NCBI GenBank assembly: GCA_963707275.1
Contig: CAVPPH010000001.1
Coordinates: forward strand, 744,001 to 808,000
From: JACKBK01 sp963707275
GTDB taxonomy: Bacteria; Chloroflexota; Anaerolineae; JAAEKA01
Length of the DNA: 64,000 bases
Reading direction: 5' to 3'
Shown here: one piece after another, positions 56,301-64,000 of the stretch
Layout: every line of letters starts with the position of its first letter
Position numbering within the stretch: the stretch's first letter is position 1
Made by a program: the position numbers and the translations under genes
The notes under the pieces: model-generated
The model's input: only the letters and a program-made list of their open reading frames with translations
Database searches by the model: none
What the model was told of the DNA's origin: nothing

Positions 56301-58019
56301 ATGGAGCGAACAGGTGCACAGATAGTTTGGGAGACCATTGTCAGGGAAGGGATTGACACTGTATTCGGTTACCCCGGCGGCGCGATCCTGCCGACGTATG
56401 ACGCGATGCCGGCCTACCCGGTGCGGCACATTCTGGTGCGGCACGAGCAGGCCGCGGCGCATATGGCCGAGGGCTGGGCGCGTGTCACAGGTAAGGTCGG
56501 TGTCTGCATCGCCACCAGCGGCCCGGGCGCGACCAATCTGGTCACCGGGCTGGCCAACGCGATGATGGACTCGATCCCGATTGTCGCCATCACCGGCCAG
56601 GTTGCCACCAACCTGCTCGGCAACGATGCGTTTCAGGAGACCGACGTCACCGGCGTCACGCTGCCGATCACCAAGTACAACTACCTGGTGACCGACATCA
56701 AGGACCTGGGTGAGGCGATGGCTGAGGCGTTCTACATTGCCCGCACCGGCCGGCCCGGCCCGGTGCTGGTGGACATCTGCAAGGACGTGCAGAACGCGGT
56801 CATCGACTGGGAATACCCGGAGACGTTGCACCGCCCTGGTCTGCACAAGGCGCCGCGGCCCGAACCAAACGCCGTTGTCGCCGCGGCCGAGTTGATCAAC
56901 GGCGCGCGCCGGCCGGTGATCATCTCCGGCCACGGGGTTCATATGGGACACGCTGAGAGCGAGCTGCTCGAGCTGGCAGAGCGGGCCAACATCCCGGTGG
57001 TTTCCACGCTGCTGGGGCTGGGCAGCATGCCTGAGACCCACCCGCTGGCCATGGGGATGGGCGGGATGCACGGCGAAGCCGCCACCAACCACGCCATTCA
57101 GGAGTGCGACGTGCTGATCGCGGTCGGGATGCGTTTCGACGACCGCGTCACCGGCCGCCTCGACCAGTTTGCGCCGAACGCCAAGGTCATCCACTATGAG
57201 ATGGACCCGTCAGAGGTGGGCAAGAACGTCAAGCCCACGGTCGCGGTGCTGGGTGACTGTCGCGTCACCCTGGCCGCTACCTTGCAGCACGTTCAGCCCA
57301 ACAGCCACGACGAATGGCTGGCCACCATCCAGAATTGGCAGTCCACCACCCGTGAGGTGGACATCGCTAACGCTGAGGTGGACGAGCTGATCCCGCCCTT
57401 CGTCATGCGCCAGCTTTGGCACTCGACCAAAGGCAACGTCACCGTGGTGACCGACGTCGGCCAGCATCAGATGTGGGAAGCGCAGTATTTCACCCACACC
57501 AAGCCGGGCCAGTTGATCACCAGCGGCGGGCTGGGCACCATGGGATTCGGCGTGCCGGCTGCCATGGGTGCGGCGCTGGGCAATCCCGGCCACATCGTCT
57601 GGGCCATCGTCGGCGACGGCGGCTTCCAGCAGACCTTGCAAGAGCTGGCGACGATTGTTCAAGACAAGATACCGGTCAAGATCGGCATCATCAACAACGG
57701 CTTCCTGGGGATGGTACGCCAGTGGCAGCAGTTCTTTTACGAGAAGCGTTACGCCGGCACGCCGATGCTCAGTCCCGATTACATGAAGCTGGCCGACGCC
57801 TATGGCATTCCTTCGCTGCGCGTCACGAGCAACGATCAGGTGGCCGATGCCTTCCGCCAGGCCAACGAACACGACGGTCCCTTCCTGGTGGAGTTCCGTG
57901 TCAAGGAAGAGGTCAACGTCTACCCGATGGTCGCCCCCGGCGCCGCCATCGGCCAGATGATCCGCCGTCCCGGCCCCGCTGTGGTCCAGGGACCGTCCGG
58001 CGTGCAGCCGAGCTGGTGA
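56301..58019 (+). CDS. ilvB: Acetolactate synthase, large (catalytic) subunit
   Basis: An intact 572-residue ThDP enzyme that condenses two pyruvates to acetolactate, or pyruvate with 2-oxobutyrate, the first committed step to Val, Leu and Ile. The catalytic Glu is in VRHEQAAAHMAEG near 50, the central FAD domain holds VVSTLLGLGSMPETHPLAMG, and the ThDP site is GDGGFQQTLQELATI with IINNGFLGMVRQWQ near 440-475. Start taken at ATG 56301, with AAGGAG upstream; an in-frame ATG at 56259 would add 14 residues that lack family resemblance. First gene after the attenuator. Confidence 0.95.
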   Translation: MERTGAQIVWETIVREGIDTVFGYPGGAILPTYDAMPAYPVRHILVRHEQAAAHMAEGWARVTGKVGVCIATSGPGATNLVTGLANAMMDSIPIVAITGQVATNLLGNDAFQETDVTGVTLPITKYNYLVTDIKDLGEAMAEAFYIARTGRPGPVLVDICKDVQNAVIDWEYPETLHRPGLHKAPRPEPNAVVAAAELINGARRPVIISGHGVHMGHAESELLELAERANIPVVSTLLGLGSMPETHPLAMGMGGMHGEAATNHAIQECDVLIAVGMRFDDRVTGRLDQFAPNAKVIHYEMDPSEVGKNVKPTVAVLGDCRVTLAATLQHVQPNSHDEWLATIQNWQSTTREVDIANAEVDELIPPFVMRQLWHSTKGNVTVVTDVGQHQMWEAQYFTHTKPGQLITSGGLGTMGFGVPAAMGAALGNPGHIVWAIVGDGGFQQTLQELATIVQDKIPVKIGIINNGFLGMVRQWQQFFYEKRYAGTPMLSPDYMKLADAYGIPSLRVTSNDQVADAFRQANEHDGPFLVEFRVKEEVNVYPMVAPGAAIGQMIRRPGPAVVQGPSGVQPSW

Positions 58020-58122
58020 CCGGTAAACGGTAATCGGCAAGCAGTCCGGAACCGATCACCGCTTGCCTATCCTCGGAACCCGCAAGTCAGGATCACCGAT
58101 TACCGACTACCGATCACCGGTC
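58019..58122. repeat. Palindromic spacer of CGGTAATCGG / CCGATTACCG units
   Basis: Left part ACCGGTAAACGGTAATCGG (from 58019); right part ACCGATTACCGACTACCGAT then CACCGGTC (to about 58121). The units are short variants of CCGATNACCG and their complements. It fills the gap between ilvB and ilvN within an operon. Confidence 0.7.
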
Positions 58123-58142
58123 TTGAAGCAGAAGAGGAACTT

Positions 58143-58688
58143 ATGAAACACACAGTAGTAGCGTGGATGGAAGACAGGCCGGGCGTGCTGACACGGGTGA
58201 CGAGCCTGTTTCGCCGGCGCGGCTTCAACATCGAGAGCCTGGCAGTGGGCCACAGCGAGACCGAAGGCATCAGTCGCATGACTTTCGTTGTCTCCGGCGA
58301 TGAGCGCATGGTCGATCAGGCTGTCAAGCAACTCGAGAAGCAGGTTGACGTAACACGGGTCGAGGATGTCACCAACCAGCCGGCAGTTGTGCGCGAGCTG
58401 GCGCTGGTCAAGGTGCGCACCGACGCCCAGACGCGCGCCGAGGTGATGCAGATCGTGGATATCTACCGCGCGCAGATCGTGGACGTTGCGCTGGATTCGC
58501 TGGTAATCCAGGCGATCGGCACGGAGGACCGGGTGGACAGCCTGGTCGAGTTGCTGAACAATTTCGGCGTGGTCGAGATGGTACGCACCGGGCGGGTCGC
58601 GATGACGCGTGGGCGAGCGCAGCGCGGTCTGAACGGTCAGCCGTCCGCCACAGCGGTCAAAGCCAACGGCCGCAAAATGGGAATCTAA
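58143..58688 (+). CDS. ilvN: Acetolactate synthase, small (regulatory) subunit
   Basis: An intact 181-residue regulatory subunit. The N-terminal ACT domain reads HTVVAWMEDRPGVLTRVTSL and RRGFNIESLAVGHSETEGISR, the site where valine binds to inhibit the enzyme; the C-terminal domain shows LALVKVRTDAQTRAEVMQIV and DIYRAQIVDVALDSLVIQ. A ribosome-site-like AGAAGAGGAAC precedes the start. It activates and confers feedback control on IlvB. Confidence 0.94.
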   Translation: MKHTVVAWMEDRPGVLTRVTSLFRRRGFNIESLAVGHSETEGISRMTFVVSGDERMVDQAVKQLEKQVDVTRVEDVTNQPAVVRELALVKVRTDAQTRAEVMQIVDIYRAQIVDVALDSLVIQAIGTEDRVDSLVELLNNFGVVEMVRTGRVAMTRGRAQRGLNGQPSATAVKANGRKMGI

Positions 58689-58705
58689 ACATACAGAGGA
58701 GACTG

Positions 58706-59716
58706 ATGGCAACTATTTACTACGACAAGGACGCCGATCTCGGTCGGCTGGCGGGACGCAAGGTGGCCGTCATCGGCTACGGCAGCCAGGGCCACGCGCA
58801 CGCGCTCAACCTGCGCGACAGCGGCGTGGATGTGCGGGTTGGCCTGTACCCCGACTCGAAGAGCTGGAGCAAGGCTGAAGCGGCCGGGCTGACGGTCAAG
58901 AGCGTCGATCAGGCCGCGGCAGAGGCCGACATCATCATGATGGTCATCCCCGACCAGACCCAGGCGCAGGGTCTACAAGGCCAGCATCGAGGCCGAATCT
59001 GACACCCGGCAAAACCCTGATGTTCGCCCACGGGTTCAACATCCGCTTCGGCCAGATCGTGCCGCCGCCTGGCGTCGATGTCAGCATGATCGCGCCCAAG
59101 GCGCCCGGCCACCGGGTACGCGAGGTCTACCAGGATGGGCAGGGCACGCCGGCGCTGGTGGCCGTCTATCAGGACGCCAGCGGGCACGCGCTGGAAGACG
59201 CGCTGGCCTACGGCGCGGGCATCGGCAGCGGCCGCGCCGGTCTGCTGTTGACGACCTTCGCCGAGGAGACCGAGACCGACCTGTTCGGCGAGCAGGCGGT
59301 GCTGTGCGGCGGCGTCAGCGAGCTGGTCAAGGCCGGGTTCACCACGCTGGTGGATGCCGGCTATCAGCCGGAAGTCGCCTATTTCGAGTGTATGCACGAA
59401 CTCAAGCTGATCGTCGATCTGTTCTATCGCGGCGGCCTGAGCTACATGCGCTACTCGGTCAGCGACACCGCCGAGCACGGCGACTACTACAGCGGCCAGC
59501 AAGGTCATCACCGACGACACACGCGAAGCGATGCGCGGCATCCTGGCCGACATCCAGTCGGGCGCCTACGCCGAAGAGTGGCTGGATGAAAACGACAAGG
59601 GCCGCCCCACGTTCAACGCCGCCCGTGAGCGCGAGCGTAACCAACCCATCGAGCAGGTCGGCCGCGAGCTGCGCGCCATGATGCCGTGGCTGGACCCGGT
59701 GGTGGTGGAAGAGTAG
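58706..59716 (+). CDS. ilvC: Ketol-acid reductoisomerase
   Basis: About 335 residues, class I length. Converts acetolactate to dihydroxyisovalerate with NADPH and Mg. The nucleotide loop VIGYGSQGHAHALNLRDSG is near 23-41, MFAHGFNIRFGQI near 105, the metal site DLFGEQAVLCGGVSELVKAGF near 190 and ECMHELKLIVDLFYRGG near 230. Three apparent extra bases: near 58968 and 59000 (a 30-base misread segment that should read as YKASIEAEL) and near 59503. The gene starts 17 bases after the ilvN stop. Confidence 0.92.
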
Positions 59717-59772
59717 TGAAACGTGAAGCGTGATTCGGCTCGCATCTTCACGTATCACGCTCCACGCTCCAC
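59716..59772. repeat. Palindrome of ACGTGAAGCGTGAT / ATCACGCTCCACG units
   Basis: Left arm GTGAAACGTGAAGCGTGAT (59716-59734), right arm TTCACGTATCACGCTCCACG then CTCCAC (to 59772). The arms pair imperfectly and are made of seven-base units; a second tandem CACACCC stretch follows. It lies between ilvC and leuA. Confidence 0.7.
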
Positions 59773-59813
59773 GCCCTACACCCCACACCCCACACCCTAA
59801 AAGGAAGCTTTCT

Positions 59814-61470
<1,657 letters not shown>

Positions 61471-61564
61471 GCGCTTCTTCGACGCACAGCGAATTGCTGA
61501 GCGGTCTCCGACCGGCGAGTGGCAACGGTGCCACGATCTGGACCGGCCAGAGCGAAGCCTGAAA

Positions 61565-64000
61565 ATGGAACCCTTTCTTCAACCTCGAGGCGAATCCATA
61601 TCCGGGCGGCCAGCCCGGCCCGCTCTACGATCCGACCTTCGAGCACGACGCGTGCGGGGTTGGATTCGTGGCGCAGCGCAGCGGGCAGCGCAGCCACCGC
61701 GTTCTCCAGCTCGCGCTGGAAGCACTGTGCAGCCATGCCCATCGCGGCGCAGTCGCGGCTGACGGGCGTTCCGGCGATGGCGCAGGGGTGCTGACGCAGA
61801 TACCGCACGCGCTGATGGCGCGCGAGCTGGGTAAGATCGGCGTGCAGGCTCCGCCGCCCGGCGACCTGGCGGTCGGGATGCTCTTCCTGCCGCTGCGCAA
61901 TCTGGTGCATCGCGACCGCTGCGCCGAGTTGTTTCAGCAGGCCGCGCGCGAGTTCGGGCTGGAGTTTCTGGGTTGGCGCGAGGTGCCTGTCAACCTCGAG
62001 GCGCTGGGAGCATGGGCGCTGGGGTTGCGGCCGAATATCGCTCAGGCGTTTATCGGGCGGCCGCCGGCGCTGGCCGCGGGCGGCAGCTTCGAGCGGGCGC
62101 TCTACCTGACACGGAAGCGGGCCACGCAGCTGGCCTGGGCCGAGGGCATCACCAACTTCTACATCGCGTCGCTGTCGTCGAAAACGATCGTCTACAAGGG
62201 GCTGTTCGTCGGGCCGCAACTGGCGCGTTTCTACCCCGACCTGACCGACCCCGACTTCAGCACCGCACTGGCCGTCTTCCACCAGCGTTACAGTACAAAC
62301 ACTTTCCCGACCTGGGAGCGGGCGCAACCCTTCCGCCTGCTGTGCCACAATGGCGAGATCAACACGCTGCGCGGCAACGTCAACTGGATGCACGCCCGCG
62401 AGGCTGATCTGGTGCGCTCGGCGCGGCCGTATTTCGGCGAGGCTGCCAACACCTTGCTGCCGGTGATCTCGGAGCGCGGCAGCGACTCGGCCATGCTGGA
62501 CAACGCGCTGGACCTGCTGATGCAGGCCGGCCGCGATGTCCGCCACGCTTTGTTGATGCTGACGCCGCGCGCCTGGCAGCACGATCCCGGAACTGCCCGC
62601 CGATCAGCGCGCGTTCTTCCGCTACCACTCCTGCCTGCAGGAGCCGTGGGACGGGCCGGCCGCGCTGGCGTTCAGCGACGGCGTGATGGTGGGCAGCGCG
62701 TTGGACCGCAACGGCCTGCGCCCGGCGCGCTACCTGATGACCGACGACGGGCTGGTGATCACTTCCTCGGAGGCCGGGTCGGTACACATCGATGAGGCGC
62801 GCATCGTGGCCAGGGGACGCCTCGGACCGGGCGAGATGCTGGCCGTGGAATTGGCCACCGGCGAGGTTCTGACCGACCGGCAGGTCGTCGAGCGGCTGGC
62901 GGCGAGCAGCCCTACGAAAGCTGGCTGCGACGAAAACCTGACCGCGCTGGATGAGCTGGTGTTGCAAGGCGCTTCGTCAACGTCGCATTCGGCTCGCTCA
63001 GCGCCCGGTCGAATGCCGGCAGGGACGAGCGACCCCGCTTACCTCAGCGCGCTACAGGTCGCCTTCGGCTACAACCGCGAGGAACTGGTGGTGTTGTTCC
63101 GCCCCATGTGGCAACAGGGGGTCGAGGCCATCGGCTCTATGGGCGACGACACGCCGGTGGCCGCGCTGTCCGAGTTGCCGCGCCCGCTGTTCCACTATTT
63201 CTACCAGCGTTTCGCCGAGGTGACCAATCCGCCCATCGACCCGCTGCGCGAGGCGCAGGTGATGTCGCTGACACAGCTAGCAGGGCGGCGCGCCAGCATT
63301 TTTGGACGCGGCCCGGAGGCTGCGCGCCTGCTGGAATTCGCCAGCCCCGTGCTTACCAACGAGCACGTGGCCGTGCTGCGCGAACTACGCCGGACCATTG
63401 CGCCCGACAAAGCGGACGATCTTCGGGTAGTGACTTTAGCTACGACGTGGCCGGCGGCCGAGGGTAGCGATGGGCTGGAAGCGGCTGTCGACCGGCTGTG
63501 TACGGATGCTGTCGCGGCCGTCAAGAACGGCGCCAGCCTGCTGATTCTTCCGACCGCACCGTGGGTAATGACCACACGCTTGGTACCGTCCTTGCTGGCC
63601 ACGGCGACCGTGCATCAGGCGCTGATCGCTGCGGGCGTCCGCAGCCACGCCAGCCTGATCGTCGAAACCGGCGAGGCGCGCGACGTACATCACCTGGCGA
63701 CGCTGGTCGGCTACGGCGCCAGCGCGGTCAATCCCTGGCTGGCCTTGCAGACCGTCGTCGACGAGGTCGAGTCGGCCGGGCGGCACGGCGAGGGCGTGAC
63801 AGTCGAGCAGGCGGTGGAGAACTACTGCAAGGCGCTGGAAAAAGGGCTGCTCAAGGTGATGTCCAAGATGGGCATTGCCACGGTCGACAGCTACTGCGGC
63901 GCGCAGATTTTCGACGCGCTGGGACTGGACGACGGGCTGGTGCGGCGCTATTTCCCCGGCACTGCAGCCCGGCTGGGCGGCATCGGCCTGACGCAGATCG
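61565..64000 (+). CDS. gltB: Glutamate synthase, large subunit (partial at right edge)
   Basis: The N-terminal 810 or so residues of glutamate synthase. The class II amidotransferase domain starts after about 30 residues with EHDACGVGFVAQRSG (catalytic Cys after processing), then HRGAVAADGRSGDGAGVLTQ, YSTNTFPTWERAQPFRLLCHNGEI; the central domain has MGDDTPVAALSELPRPLFHYF, VTNPPIDPLREAQVMS and, at the edge, SKMGIATVDSYCGAQIFDALGL. Frame breaks: extra base near 61572, 62589 and 62930, missing base near 62907. It uses glutamine to make glutamate, the amino donor for branched-chain transaminases. It starts 95 bases after leuA; whether it shares that transcript is unclear. Confidence 0.9.

Overview
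The window looks like bacterial chromosome from a high-GC Chloroflexota, probably Anaerolineae or Caldilineae-like. This is inferred from a long Bacillus-type SRP RNA with an Alu domain, a SARP/NB-ARC/TPR regulator, a spondin-domain secreted protein, CpXC and LmbE proteins, and dense short palindromic intergenic repeats. There is no rRNA, phage, plasmid or integrase. No CRISPR array was found.

Layout. 1-3.4 kb: cyclase-family hydrolase, a small unknown gene, and a tightly overlapping AllH-like / histidine phosphatase / GNAT-Dabb operon. 3.6-8.4 kb: two tRNA-Ser genes with their own promoters flank a ParB-like protein and a 3 kb SARP-type regulator; then the SRP RNA. 8.5-15 kb: SigZ-like sigma factor and arsenite methyltransferase, a GT39-type membrane glycosyltransferase, tRNA-Gly, lysS, greA. 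15-24 kb: LmbE deacetylase, VIT/vWA surface protein, spondin protein, aldehyde ferredoxin oxidoreductase, SurE, S10 peptidase. 24.4-28.4 kb: DUF559 nuclease inside REP-like repeats, then a NACHT-FGE (SUMF1) fusion. 28.5-39 kb: a molybdenum hydroxylase region (vWA, MoxR, XdhC, EthD, large/small/FAD subunits, cyclase hydrolase, CoxG, FAA hydrolase, FadR-type regulator). 39-48 kb: LysM L,D-transpeptidase, GNAT, ABC transporter, CpXC protein, CinA, HD hydrolase, LCP protein. 48-56 kb: two deoxynucleoside kinases (one fused to a MazG-like domain), an ECF sigma / anti-sigma / bactofilin-like operon, and two secreted proteins. 55.9-64 kb: an attenuator-controlled ilvB-ilvN-ilvC-leuA operon, then gltB running off the right edge.

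How the genes work together. The right end makes branched-chain amino acids; the transcript begins with a 34-residue leader peptide rich in Leu/Val/Ile and an intrinsic terminator, a textbook attenuation layout, and gltB would supply glutamate for the final transaminations. The 28.5-39 kb block looks like a catabolic island in which a Mo-hydroxylase feeds ring- or amide-opening hydrolases under a FadR-like repressor.

Two window-wide features deserve attention. First, about 50 single-base frame breaks (roughly 44 behave as +1 and 8 as -1) cut across many genes, including lysS, ilvC, leuA and gltB. Reading across them restores full-length family proteins, so I annotate whole genes and suspect sequence errors rather than decay. 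Second, many intergenic gaps hold an inverted repeat, often built from a short tandem unit and its reverse complement, with a different unit at different sites.
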